Assembly (NCBI GenBank): GCA_041309145.1
Contig: JBFZAG010000079.1
Coordinates: 1-64,000, forward strand
Reading direction: 5' to 3'
Length of the DNA stretch: 64,000 nucleotides
Origin: JAPLLS01 sp041309145
GTDB taxonomy: Bacteria > Omnitrophota > Gorgyraeia > Gygaellales > Profunditerraquicolaceae
This document shows positions 1 through 8,717 of the stretch, piece after piece. Each line of letters begins with the position of its first letter. Positions within the stretch are counted from its first letter, which is position 1. Below the pieces are notes generated by a model. That model ran no database searches and was not told the origin of the DNA. It saw only the letters and a list, made by a program, of their open reading frames with translations. The translations under genes and the position numbers were made by a program.

Positions 1-3000
1 TGATTTTACGTCGCAGCGCAAACAGCGCAATGTTTCTTTAAGCACCTGTTGTCGGGTCAGCCCCAAAGACACTTCCTTGAAATTGTTCTTTCTTTCTTTA
101 AGCGAGAGCTTTTTACCGGTCTGTTTTCCGCCGCCGGCGGGTTTCATCGGCACATTGCATTCGTAGATGAATTTCTTGTAAAGTCCGGCAAAACGCGTCT
201 CTGCCCCCATCAGGGCGAGATCGATGGCCTGCGCGGCGTTTTTTCCGTCAGCCATGGCCTCCACCGCCGTAGACGGCCCCATGACCAGGTCGCCTCCGGC
301 ATAGACTTTGTCCAGCGCGGTCTTTAAACTGAACTTGTTGATCGCGACCGTGTTGTTTTTGTTGACTTCCACTCCGGCATCCTTAAGAAAACCCGAGTCG
401 ACTTTTTCTCCGATAGCCACCATCACCGTGTCGCAGGGGATCCGGTAAAGCTCATCCGTGGCCACGGGCTTCCTTCTTCCGGTGACATCGAATTCCCCGG
501 GCAGCATTTTTGCCACTTCCAGAGCCGCGACTTTTTGTTTGTCGTCTCCGATGATCTGTTTAGGTGCGGCGTAAAAAATGAACTTGATCCCCTCGGCCTC
601 AGCCTCGCTGATCTCGTCTTTATTGGCCGGCATATCCTCTTTATCCCTGCGGTAAACTATGGTCACCTCGCAGCCAAAACGCAACGCCGTCCGCGCGGCG
701 TCTACCGCGACATTGCCCGCGCCGATGACCGCCACTTTTTTGCCTAAAGAGACTTTCTCGGAAGCGGCGACCTTTTCCAGGAACCTTGTCCCGGACCAGA
801 CCCCTTTTAGCTCTTCGCCGGGAATGCCCAGCGGCATATTCTTATAAGCGCCGGTAGCCGCAAACACCGCATCAAAACTCCCGGTTAATTTCTTAAGGTT
901 TTCGGTATCGACCTTTTTACGGCAGACGATCTTTACCCCCAGCTTTTTGATAAATCCGATTTCGCGAGCCAGGATCTCCTTTGGCAGGCGGTACTGGGGA
1001 ATACCGTACCTTAATATGCCTCCCGGCTCAGCCGCGGCTTCATAGACCGTGACACTATGGCCGAGCCTGGCCAAATAAAATGCCGCGGTCAAACCTGCGG
1101 GGCCGGCTCCGACTACGGCGATCTTCTTCCCGGTCCGGGGCAGTTTTTCCCGGATGAATTTGTTGATGATCGCCGCCTCTTTTTTGGTCTTATAAACCGT
1201 ATCGGCGATATAGCGGTGCACCTCGCCCTGGGATACCGGCTGGTCGATATCTTCTCTGCGGCAGCGCATTTTGCAGTGGAAATGGCAGATCCTTCCCGAA
1301 GAAGAGGGAAAAGGATTATCCTGATAGATTGACTCAAAAGCCTGATACATATCATTGGCTTTCAAAAGCATCAAGAACCCGGGAATATTCATGTGCAGAG
1401 GGCAGGAGTTCTCGCAGGGAGAAATGAACAGGTCCAGGCACACTCCGGACCGGCATTTTCTGGCTTCGATATGCTCGTCGTACTCTTCTTTGAAATATTT
1501 TAGAGTGGTCAAAACCGGGTTGGGTCCGGTCTGGCCCAGTCCGCAAAGCGCGGTATCTTTGATCACCTCTCCCAGGTCTTTTAATTTTTGCACGTCAGAA
1601 ACTCCGGCAGAGCCTTTGGTGATCTTTTGTAGAATTTTAAGCCCCTGGAATAACCCTTCGCGGCAAGGGGTGCATTTTCCGCAGGATTCAGAGGTGGTGA
1701 ACTCGGTAAAATACCTGGCCACATCGACCATGCAATTGTCGTCGTCCATGACCACCATCCCGCCTGAGCCCATGATCGCGCCCAAAGCGGTCAGCGATTC
1801 GTAATCTACGGGAGTGTTGAATAATTCCACCGGGATGCATCCGCCGGAAGGGCCGCCGGACTGCACGGCTTTGACTTTTTTGTTGGTCCCGGTCCCTCCG
1901 CCGATATTATAGACCAGGGTTTGCAAGGGCTCGCCTAAAGGCAGTTCCACCAGCCCGGTATTCTTGATCTTGCCGACCAGGGAAAAAACTTTGGTTCCCG
2001 CGCTGTTCTGGGTCCCGGTCCGGGTAAACCAGTTGCCGCCCTTGGCGATGATCACCGGGATATTGCACCAGGTCTCCACGTTGTTGATATTGGTCGGCTG
2101 GCCCCATAAACCTTTCTGGGCCGGAAAAGGCGGCCGCGGCCGGGGCTTTCCGGACTTGCCTTCGATGGAAGCGATCAGCGCGGTCTCTTCCCCGCAGACA
2201 AAGGCGCCGGCGCCCTCGACGATTTCCAGGTCAAAGCTGAAGTTCGAGCCGAAAATATTATTGCCGAGCAGGCCGTATTCCCGGGCCTGGCTGATCGCCA
2301 GTTTTAATCTCTGGACCGCCAGAGGGTATTCCGCCCGGATATAAACCACCCCGGATTGGGCTCCCATGGCATAGGCGCCGATGACCATGCCTTCGATGAG
2401 CATGTGCGGGCTGGACTCGATCTCATTGCGGTTCATATAAGCCCCGGGGTCTCCTTCGTCGGCGTTGCAGATGATATACTTCTTCTCCGCCCGGACATTC
2501 CTCATCAGCTCCCATTTTCTTCCGGTAGGAAATCCCGCTCCGCCCCTGCCCCTTAGTTTAGAGACTTTCACCTCTTCGATGACTTGTTCCGGAGAGGTCC
2601 CGCTTAATACTTTTTGCAGAGAACTGTATCCGCCTACGGCGATATACTCCTCGATATCTTCGGGATTGATCAAGCCGCAATCGCGCAAAACGATCTTTTT
2701 CTGGCGCTTAAAAAAGTCGATCTCGTTCCAGAGCGGGATCCGGGAATAGCCTTTGCCAAAACTGATCTTCTCGCTGGTCAAATGGTCCCAATCTTCGATC
2801 TTGCCCAAAGCTTTTTTTTCGGGAAGCTTTCCCCGGATAATCCCGTTGACAATGTCGCTCACATCCCGAAGCGAAACTTTGTTAAAGATGACCAAAGGTT
2901 GGCCCGGGATATGCACATTTACCAAAGGCTCCTGGGCGCAGAACCCGAAGCACCCGGTCCTGGCGAGATATGCGTTAATTTTTTTCTTCTTCAGCTGGCG

Positions 3001-3144
3001 GCTAAACTCTTCCAACACCAGATCCGCGCCGTTGCCGATGCCGCAAGTGCCCATCCCGACCGCGATGCGCGGCTTCTCCGGCAAATACTTCTTTAAACCT
3101 TGCTCTTTGACTTTCTGGAGGCTGTTGTGATCAACGATCTTCAT
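1..3144 (-). CDS. NuoF-GltD fusion: NADH-binding diaphorase subunit fused to an FAD/NAD(P)H oxidoreductase (partial, 3' end outside window)
   Basis: The frame is open from the ATG at 3144 to the window edge (1,048 codons). Domains in order: N-terminal thioredoxin-like [2Fe-2S] part (about 1-110); NuoF 51-kDa FMN/NADH domain (about 170-400, with EGAGAFVCGEETAL); SLBB; and the NuoF 4Fe-4S motif SCGKCTPC starting at C488. A GltD-like half follows: Cys-rich Fer4_20 region (CENSCP), then Rossmann FAD motif GAGPAGLTAA near residue 676 and a second dinucleotide motif GAGNVAVD. It ends in a CLRC motif at the edge. The ATG overlaps the nuoE-like stop (ATGA), so the two are translationally coupled. By family knowledge NuoE/NuoF-like subunits pass electrons between NADH and ferredoxin in bifurcating [FeFe] hydrogenases; a HydA gene may lie just outside, which is inference. 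The fused GltD half could add an NADPH or flavin site. Confidence 0.88.
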   Translation of the reverse strand, partial: MKIVDHNSLQKVKEQGLKKYLPEKPRIAVGMGTCGIGNGADLVLEEFSRQLKKKKINAYLARTGCFGFCAQEPLVNVHIPGQPLVIFNKVSLRDVSDIVNGIIRGKLPEKKALGKIEDWDHLTSEKISFGKGYSRIPLWNEIDFFKRQKKIVLRDCGLINPEDIEEYIAVGGYSSLQKVLSGTSPEQVIEEVKVSKLRGRGGAGFPTGRKWELMRNVRAEKKYIICNADEGDPGAYMNRNEIESSPHMLIEGMVIGAYAMGAQSGVVYIRAEYPLAVQRLKLAISQAREYGLLGNNIFGSNFSFDLEIVEGAGAFVCGEETALIASIEGKSGKPRPRPPFPAQKGLWGQPTNINNVETWCNIPVIIAKGGNWFTRTGTQNSAGTKVFSLVGKIKNTGLVELPLGEPLQTLVYNIGGGTGTNKKVKAVQSGGPSGGCIPVELFNTPVDYESLTALGAIMGSGGMVVMDDDNCMVDVARYFTEFTTSESCGKCTPCREGLFQGLKILQKITKGSAGVSDVQKLKDLGEVIKDTALCGLGQTGPNPVLTTLKYFKEEYDEHIEARKCRSGVCLDLFISPCENSCPLHMNIPGFLMLLKANDMYQAFESIYQDNPFPSSSGRICHFHCKMRCRREDIDQPVSQGEVHRYIADTVYKTKKEAAIINKFIREKLPRTGKKIAVVGAGPAGLTAAFYLARLGHSVTVYEAAAEPGGILRYGIPQYRLPKEILAREIGFIKKLGVKIVCRKKVDTENLKKLTGSFDAVFAATGAYKNMPLGIPGEELKGVWSGTRFLEKVAASEKVSLGKKVAVIGAGNVAVDAARTALRFGCEVTIVYRRDKEDMPANKDEISEAEAEGIKFIFYAAPKQIIGDDKQKVAALEVAKMLPGEFDVTGRRKPVATDELYRIPCDTVMVAIGEKVDSGFLKDAGVEVNKNNTVAINKFSLKTALDKVYAGGDLVMGPSTAVEAMADGKNAAQAIDLALMGAETRFAGLYKKFIYECNVPMKPAGGGKQTGKKLSLKERKNNFKEVSLGLTRQQVLKETLRCLRCDVKS

Positions 3145-3668
3145 CTCGGCCTCCTTCCGGCGGCGACGCAGTTGACGATATCTTTTAATTTATTCTCGGT
3201 CATGTGGCTGAAGATCTTCCCGTCGATCTCCACGACCGGCGCCAAAGCGCACTGGCCGAAGCAGGCCACGGTGCGCAGGGTGAATTTGTTGTCGGCGGTG
3301 GTCAAAAACAATTTTTCGCCTTCCTGGGCCTCATCTTCATGCAGGCCAAGCATTACTTTCAAATATTCCAGCAGGTTTTTCGAACGGCGGGTATGGCAGG
3401 CGGTTCCCCGGCAGATAATGATCGAGTGCTTGCCCTGGGGCTTGAGATTGAAGAAAGCGTAAAAGGTGACCACGCTGTAGATCCGCGATAACGGCGTGTT
3501 GGTTTTAAGGGAAACGTATTCCAGGATTTCCCGGGGAAGGTATTTGTGCGGGTTAAGATTCTGTATTTCTTCCAGGATACCCAGGAGAGCTCCGGGCTTA
3601 TCCTGGAACTTCAAGATTATTTTATCAAGATCTTTTTGCTGCGGCAGCTTAGCTTCTGCGATGGCCAT
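3141..3668 (-). CDS. NuoE-like [2Fe-2S] subunit of NADH-dependent hydrogenase/dehydrogenase
   Basis: A 175-residue protein of the NuoE/HydC thioredoxin-like ferredoxin family, the usual length. The four expected cluster cysteines are present: C86 and C91 (CRGTAC) and C136 and C140 (CFGQC). An N-terminal helical domain precedes them, as in NuoE. The start is supported by a purine-rich G tract just upstream. The stop overlaps the start of the NuoF-GltD gene by four bases, so both are probably made in equal amounts and form one diaphorase module. The next gene upstream is gltA/nfnB. Role, from family knowledge: a small iron-sulfur relay between the flavin subunit and the rest of the complex. Confidence 0.9.
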   Translation of the reverse strand: MAIAEAKLPQQKDLDKIILKFQDKPGALLGILEEIQNLNPHKYLPREILEYVSLKTNTPLSRIYSVVTFYAFFNLKPQGKHSIIICRGTACHTRRSKNLLEYLKVMLGLHEDEAQEGEKLFLTTADNKFTLRTVACFGQCALAPVVEIDGKIFSHMTENKLKDIVNCVAAGRRPR

Positions 3669-3729
3669 GAACCCCCCTGTCTTTAGCGTCCCCGAACAAT
3701 TTCAAATCCAGATCGATCTATATCTAAAA

Positions 3730-5130
3730 TTATTTCTTTTCGCTAAGATATCTGTCTATGGCCGCCGCGGATTTTCTTCCCGCGCCCATGGCCGTGATCA
3801 CGGTCGCAGCTCCGGTGACAACGTCTCCTCCGGCAAAAACTCCGGCCATGGAAGTTTGGCCGTCTTCGTCAGCTTCTATCTCCCCGCGCTTTTTGGTCTT
3901 CAAGCCCGGGGTGGTGCGCGAGATGATCGGATTAGGGGTATTGCCGATCGCCACGATCACTTCATCCACATCGATCATGAATTCCGAGCCTTTGACCGGC
4001 ATGGGACTGCGGCGCCCGGAAGAATCCGGCTCGCCTAATTCCATTTTCTGACATTCGACCTGCTTAACCACGCCCTTATCGTCCCCGATATATCTTAAAG
4101 GGTTGGTCAAAAGCCGGAAGTCAATACCCTCTTCCCTGGCCCGGATGACCTCTTCCTCCCGGGCCGGCATTTCTTTTTCCGATCTGCGGTAGATCAGATA
4201 CACGTGTTTTGCTCCCAGCCGCAAAGCCGTGCGCGCTGAATCCATGGCCACGTTGCCGCCGCCGATGACCGCGACATAAGCTCCTCTTTTGACCGGGGTG
4301 TCGTATTCCGGGAACTTATAGGCTTTCATCAAATTGACCCGGGTCAGGAATTCGTTGGCGGAATATACCCCGCTCAGGTTTTCTCCGGGAATGCCCATAA
4401 AATTCGGCAGGCCCGCTCCCGCTCCCACAAAAACCGCGCCGAAGCCTTCCTTAAAAAGCTCCTCGATGGTCAGCGCCCTTCCGATCAGGGCATTGTTGAC
4501 GAATTTAACCCCCAGATCCTTGAGCAGATCTATTTCGCTCTCCACGATCGCCTTGGGCAAACGGAACTCCGGGATCCCGTACACCAGCACCCCGCCTAAT
4601 TTATGGTACCCCTCAAAAACAACAGCGTCATATCCGATTTTCGCCAATTCCGCGGCGCAGGTCAGACCCGCGGGCCCGGAGCCGACTATTGCCACCTTTT
4701 TATTCTTTTTAGCTGCCTTGGCCGGATCAGCGCTTTTATCATTTCTGCGGTTTTCCAGGTCCCAATCCGCCAGGAACCGCTCCAGCCGGCCGATCGAGAT
4801 CGGCTCGCCCATTTTCTTCATCACGCATACCGCCTGGCACTGTTCTTCCTGGGGGCAGACCCTTCCGGTGACGCAAGGCAAAGAATCGGAATCATGGATA
4901 ATGTCGATGGCTTTCTGGAAATCTTTTTCCTTAAGCGCTTTGATAAAAGCCGGGATATCTATGAACACCGGGCAACCTTGCACGCAGGGCTTTTTCGCGC
5001 ATTGCAAACAGCGGGACGCTTCTTTGAGCGCTTCGCTCTCGTTGTAGCCTAACGGGACTTCGTTGAAATTATTGATCCTTTCTTCTGCCGGCTGCTGGCG
5101 CATCGGGACTGCGATCTTGTCTACGGCCAT
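3730..5130 (-). CDS. gltA: NADPH-dependent glutamate synthase-like flavoprotein / NfnB (NfnL) subunit
   Basis: A 466-residue flavoprotein of the GltD/GltA/NfnB family. The N-terminal Fer4_20 domain carries cysteine motifs (CLQCAKKPC, CPQEEQC) for 4Fe-4S clusters, followed by an FAD Rossmann motif (GSGPAGLTCA) and an NADP-binding motif (GGGNVAMD). A longer reading from 5154 exists, but an AAGGAG ribosome site lies inside it at 5138-5143, seven bases before the ATG at 5130, so 5130 is the likely start. The gene directly upstream encodes the matching NfnA-type subunit. Together they would form NfnAB, which couples NADH, NADPH and ferredoxin by electron bifurcation. Because homotetrameric glutamate synthase-like GltA has the same domains, the exact reaction is not proven; the nfnA neighbour favours Nfn. 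Confidence 0.87.
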   Translation of the reverse strand: MAVDKIAVPMRQQPAEERINNFNEVPLGYNESEALKEASRCLQCAKKPCVQGCPVFIDIPAFIKALKEKDFQKAIDIIHDSDSLPCVTGRVCPQEEQCQAVCVMKKMGEPISIGRLERFLADWDLENRRNDKSADPAKAAKKNKKVAIVGSGPAGLTCAAELAKIGYDAVVFEGYHKLGGVLVYGIPEFRLPKAIVESEIDLLKDLGVKFVNNALIGRALTIEELFKEGFGAVFVGAGAGLPNFMGIPGENLSGVYSANEFLTRVNLMKAYKFPEYDTPVKRGAYVAVIGGGNVAMDSARTALRLGAKHVYLIYRRSEKEMPAREEEVIRAREEGIDFRLLTNPLRYIGDDKGVVKQVECQKMELGEPDSSGRRSPMPVKGSEFMIDVDEVIVAIGNTPNPIISRTTPGLKTKKRGEIEADEDGQTSMAGVFAGGDVVTGAATVITAMGAGRKSAAAIDRYLSEKK

Positions 5131-5143
5131 CTGTTGTCTCCTT

Positions 5144-5166
5144 GAAAAACCCACCCCAGGGGTGGG
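5144..5166 (-). terminator. Inter-cistronic hairpin with T tract between nfnA and gltA
   Basis: On the minus strand a perfect 8-bp GC-rich inverted repeat (CCCACCCC / GGGGTGGG, 5150-5166) is followed by TTTTT. It begins seven bases after the nfnA stop and ends just before the gltA ribosome site. It has the form of an intrinsic terminator but lies inside an apparent operon, so it may only reduce downstream expression or protect the 3' end of the upstream message. Confidence 0.5.
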
Positions 5167-5172
5167 AAAAAG

Positions 5173-5982
5173 TTATTTATTGCAGCTGCATTCTTCGTTC
5201 TTGTAAGTATCCAAACGTTTCATCAAGAGATCAAAATCAACCTGGTGAGCGTCGAAATCCGGGCCGTCCATGCAGGTAAAGCGGGTCTTCGCTCCGACCT
5301 CCACCCTGCAGGCTCCGCACATGCCCATGCCGCAGACCATCAATGAATTCAGGCTGACCACTGTTTTGATCCCCAGCGGCCGGGTCATTTCCGCTACCGC
5401 TCTCATCATCACTGCCGGACCTATGGCAAAGACTATATCGACCTTCTCGCCCGCGGCGACCATATCTTTAAACATATCGGTGACAAAACCCTTTTTCCCG
5501 TAAGAGCCGTCGTTAGTGGCGATGACCAGCCGGTCCGAGACCGCTTTCATTTTATCTTCCCAGAAAATATGCTCTTTAGAACGGTAACCGATGATCGAAG
5601 TGACTTTATTGCCTCTTTCTTTTAAAGCCCGGGCTAAAGGATAGACCGGAGCCACGCCTATTCCTCCGCCGATAACTACCGCATTGCCGTAATCTTCTAT
5701 CTCGGTAGGGTTGCCCTGGGGCCCCAAAAGGTCCAAGAGATGATCGCCTTTTTTCATCCCGGCAAGCAGGGACGTAGTTTTCCCGGCTTCCTGAAAGACC
5801 AGGGTGATCGCGCCCTTAGCGGCGTCAAAATCCGCGATAGTCAAAGGCACGCGCTCTCCCTGCTCCCGGACCCGCACGATCACGAACTGTCCGGCTTTAG
5901 CCTTCTTAGCGATCAGCGGCGCATCCATCAGCACATAATGCATTTTCGGGCCCAGGACGTATTTATCCAGGATTTTGAACAT
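5173..5982 (-). CDS. nfnA: Sulfide/dihydroorotate dehydrogenase-type FAD/NAD-binding subunit (NfnA/NfnS)
   Basis: A 269-residue ferredoxin-NAD(P) reductase-type protein. The N-terminal flavin-binding barrel is followed by the nucleotide-binding motif GGGIGVAP (about 105-112). A C-terminal [2Fe-2S] site is formed by C217, C222, C225 and C237 (CGMGMCGAC ... C), as in dihydroorotate dehydrogenase electron-transfer subunits and NfnA. The start has a good ribosome site (AGAGGAAG). Its neighbour gltA/nfnB supplies the large subunit, and ackA lies upstream, which fits fermentative redox balancing. Expected role: the NADH-binding bifurcating flavin subunit of cytoplasmic NfnAB. Confidence 0.88.
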   Translation of the reverse strand: MFKILDKYVLGPKMHYVLMDAPLIAKKAKAGQFVIVRVREQGERVPLTIADFDAAKGAITLVFQEAGKTTSLLAGMKKGDHLLDLLGPQGNPTEIEDYGNAVVIGGGIGVAPVYPLARALKERGNKVTSIIGYRSKEHIFWEDKMKAVSDRLVIATNDGSYGKKGFVTDMFKDMVAAGEKVDIVFAIGPAVMMRAVAEMTRPLGIKTVVSLNSLMVCGMGMCGACRVEVGAKTRFTCMDGPDFDAHQVDFDLLMKRLDTYKNEECSCNK

Positions 5983-6010
5983 TTCTTCCTCTCTTGATTA
6001 TAGTTAAAGA

Positions 6011-7195
6011 TTATGCCAGCGCAAAAGTATCCAGAGCGATCTGCAGCTCTTCGTTAGTCGGCACGACAAAAACTTTTACCGGGGAATCTTCTTTGCTGAT
6101 CAAAGATTCCCGGCTGCTGGTTGATTCGCAATTCGCTTTCTCGTCCAGGTTGACCCCTAATTGCTCTAATCCTTTCAAACTTTCAAACCTGACCTCGGCG
6201 TTGTTCTCGCCTATTCCTCCGGTAAAAACTATGGCGTCGGTCTTGCCCAGGACCGCCATATACGCGCCGATATATTTTTTCAGCCGGTAGCAGAAAATTT
6301 CGATGGCGATCTTGGCTCTTTCCTCGCCTTTTTCCCTGGCCTCGAAAAGATTGCGCATATCGTTAGAGATCCCGGAGATCCCCAGCAATCCGCTTTTTTT
6401 GTTGAGCAGATTATTCAGCTCGTCCGCGGAATATCCTTTGCGGAACAGATAAAAGGTTATTGCCGGGTCGATATCCCCGCAGCGGGTCCCCATTACCAGC
6501 CCCTCCAAAGGGGTAAAGCCCATGCTCGTATCTACGGAAAAACCCTTTTCGATCGCGGCGATGCTGCAGCCGTTGCCCAAATGGCAGGTGATCACGTTGG
6601 CTTCGGGCTTGTTCATCAGCATTGCCGCTCTCCTGGCTACATATAAATGGGAAGTGCCGTGGAATCCGTACTTGCGGATCTCGTATTTTTTGTACATTTC
6701 GTAAGGGATCGGGTACAGGTAAGCCCTGGGAGGCAGACTGTGGTGGAAAGCGGTGTCAAAAGTGGCGATCTGGGCGGCGTTGGGCAAAGATTTCTGGCAG
6801 GCCAGGATCCCCATCAGGTTAGGAGGGTTATGCAGCGGGGCAAGGTCCGAGTATTTCTGGATCTTGTCGATGACCTGGGGCGTGATCCTGACCGAAGCGG
6901 TGAACTCTTCCCCTCCGTGGACCACGCGGTGGCCGACCCCGGCGATCTCTTCGATCGAACTGACCGCTCCCCTATCCCTGTCCGCCAGTTTCGAGAGGAT
7001 CAGCTTGATCCCGGTTTCATGGTCAAGAATGCTCTTTTTGAACTCAAGCGAGCCTTTTTCGCTTTTCTGGATAAAATGCGCTTCATCCTCTCCGATCTTT
7101 TCCAGAAGCCCTTTAGCAATGACTTTCTCTTCGGGCATCTCAAAAAGCTGGTATTTGATCGAAGAGCTGCCGGAATTTATGACCAATATCTTCAT
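6011..7195 (-). CDS. ackA: Acetate kinase
   Basis: A 394-residue acetate kinase, the normal length. It begins with the family signature NSGSSSIKYQ and contains GHRVVHGGE and GGIGENN. It makes ATP and acetate from acetyl phosphate and ADP in the cytoplasm. A GAGG ribosome site precedes the ATG at 7195 and a sigma70-like promoter lies at 7226-7253. It is the first gene of the leftward operon with nfnA, gltA and the hydrogenase-type NuoE/NuoF genes, which points to acetate-forming fermentation coupled to ferredoxin/NADH recycling. No phosphotransacetylase gene is visible in the window. Confidence 0.97.
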   Translation of the reverse strand: MKILVINSGSSSIKYQLFEMPEEKVIAKGLLEKIGEDEAHFIQKSEKGSLEFKKSILDHETGIKLILSKLADRDRGAVSSIEEIAGVGHRVVHGGEEFTASVRITPQVIDKIQKYSDLAPLHNPPNLMGILACQKSLPNAAQIATFDTAFHHSLPPRAYLYPIPYEMYKKYEIRKYGFHGTSHLYVARRAAMLMNKPEANVITCHLGNGCSIAAIEKGFSVDTSMGFTPLEGLVMGTRCGDIDPAITFYLFRKGYSADELNNLLNKKSGLLGISGISNDMRNLFEAREKGEERAKIAIEIFCYRLKKYIGAYMAVLGKTDAIVFTGGIGENNAEVRFESLKGLEQLGVNLDEKANCESTSSRESLISKEDSPVKVFVVPTNEELQIALDTFALA

Positions 7196-7225
7196 GCGCT
7201 GGCCTCAAAATAAAAAAGCTGCACC

Positions 7226-7253
7226 ATTTTAGCATGTTAGCGCTAAGCGTCAA
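7226..7253 (-). promoter_or_regulatory. Sigma70-like promoter of the ackA operon
   Basis: On the minus strand TTGACG (7248-7253) and TAAAAT (7226-7231) are separated by 16 bases. The start of transcription would fall about 25 bases before the ackA ATG, leaving room for its ribosome site. Confidence 0.65.
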
Positions 7254-7282
7254 GCTCAGTGAACAATCCCTGAAAACCGGGC

Positions 7283-8239
7283 CTAAGACTGGTACGCCGA
7301 AAGCTGCTTAATGCGCTTGAGCATGTTGGGATGGGTGCTGTAGAGCTCCATTAATTTTTCCCCGAAACTGGTCCTGATCTTTTTTTTGCGCAAAGCGTCC
7401 AACTCCGAGGGCTCGATCGAACCGCTGCGGTCGCGGTCAAGCGCCTTAAGCTCTCTTATCTCGTTAAGCGCCTGAGAGGGATCGCTGGCAAAAAAAGCCT
7501 TTAGCCCTTCCACTTCCTTTATCGATTCTCTGTCTGTCCGGGCCGCGCCGTAGACCAGCTTGTACAAAGCCGAAGCCAGGCTCGAGGGGCTGTTGCCCAG
7601 AGCGATCGATCCCCGGTCAGCGAAATATTCCCGGATCCGTGAGCCGTAAAGGACCAGAAGATTGGTGATCAGATAGAAAATAAAAGCTGCCGCGCCGATG
7701 AATACGGTATTTGCGCCTCTTTCGTACCTCCGGCCGGAGAAGGCGAACCGCAAGTAAAGCCAGTACATGACCATGGGGATGACCGACAGCAGGGAGATGG
7801 TCAGAACATCGCGGCTTTTTAGATGGCTTAGCTCGTGGCCGAGCACCGCCTTAAGCTCCCGGTCATCTAAAAGATCCAGAAGCCCCCGGGTCACGCAAAC
7901 CCTGCCGTCCCGGACGCTTTTTCCGAAAGCGAAAGCGTTCGGAAGCCCGATCTGGGAGATCCCGATCCTGGGCATGGGTATTTCCGCCCGGATGGAAAGG
8001 GCTTCGACCATTTCAAAAAGCCGGGGGTGATCTTTCTTGGTCACGTACTTTACCCGCATGGTCCACTCTACCATTTTAGGTCCGACCAGATACTGGACGA
8101 ACATCAACCCCAGGGCCACGATAAAGTAGACCAGAAAATTCCCGATCCCCAAATACGCGCCGATCATGACCATGACAGCGTAAATTATCGCAAAGAGCAT
8201 TGCCGTCAGCATCATTAACCTGATCTTTAAAAAAAACAT
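7283..8239 (-). CDS. htpX: HtpX-like M48 membrane zinc metalloprotease with EF-hand loop
   Basis: A 318-residue M48 family protease with two N-terminal and two central hydrophobic segments. The zinc site is HELSH (H135, E136, H139) with a downstream Glu in REYFADRG (about E204). Family role: degrades damaged or misfolded membrane proteins at the cytoplasmic face. Unusually, residues 268-279 form a canonical calcium-type EF-hand loop (D268, D270, S272, G273, I275, E279), placed between the FASDP region and the C-terminal THPN motif typical of HtpX. A strong AAGGAGG ribosome site supports the start. The gene appears to stand alone between ackA and a repeat-rich intergenic region. Confidence 0.92.
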   Translation of the reverse strand: MFFLKIRLMMLTAMLFAIIYAVMVMIGAYLGIGNFLVYFIVALGLMFVQYLVGPKMVEWTMRVKYVTKKDHPRLFEMVEALSIRAEIPMPRIGISQIGLPNAFAFGKSVRDGRVCVTRGLLDLLDDRELKAVLGHELSHLKSRDVLTISLLSVIPMVMYWLYLRFAFSGRRYERGANTVFIGAAAFIFYLITNLLVLYGSRIREYFADRGSIALGNSPSSLASALYKLVYGAARTDRESIKEVEGLKAFFASDPSQALNEIRELKALDRDRSGSIEPSELDALRKKKIRTSFGEKLMELYSTHPNMLKRIKQLSAYQS

Positions 8240-8252
8240 TTTTCCTCCTTAA

Positions 8253-8673
8253 ATGAGGCCATAACTTATGGAGCACGAAGTGCGACATAAGTTATTGGGC
8301 CGAATTTAAATGAGCGCATAAGTTGTGGAGCCAGCTACTAAATACGCCAAGCGACATCAACTTATTAGCGCGAATTTACTCCGAGCGTGTGAACAAATTC
8401 CCAGAGGAATTTGCGAGCGCCTACGCGAGGAGGCGATATTTAAATACCTAAATGAGCGCATAAGTTGTGGAGCCAGCTACTAAATACGCCAAGCGACATC
8501 AACTTATTAGCGCGAAATGAACACTCCTGCGGCAAGCCGCAGGATAGATCCAGGTTTCTTTACCTTAGTTCATTCCCTGCGCCTTAGCAGAAAATAATCA
8601 GCGCAGGCTTTTACTCCGAGCGTGCGAACAAATTCCCAGAGGAATTTGCGAACGGCTACGCGAGGAGGCGATA
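8253..8673. repeat. Interleaved intergenic repeat array (two families)
   Basis: The 478 bases between htpX and the DUF1573 gene hold no convincing ORF. Family A occurs as 8308-8374 and 8450-8516 (67 bases, essentially identical) and as a diverged shorter member at 8253-8307. Each has inverted ends (ATAAGTTG ... CAACTTAT) and would fold into a hairpin. Family B occurs at 8375-8438 and 8610-8673 (64 bases, a few differences) and contains the palindrome CAAATTCC / GGAATTTG. A further hairpin CCTGCGGC / GCCGCAGG lies at 8527-8544. The units alternate A', A, B, A, spacer, B. Their nature (mobile repeats or structured RNA) is unknown. Confidence 0.8.
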
Positions 8674-8717
8674 CCATAATCCGCGAATGGTTGCCGAGGA
8701 CGAACTATTCAATACTC

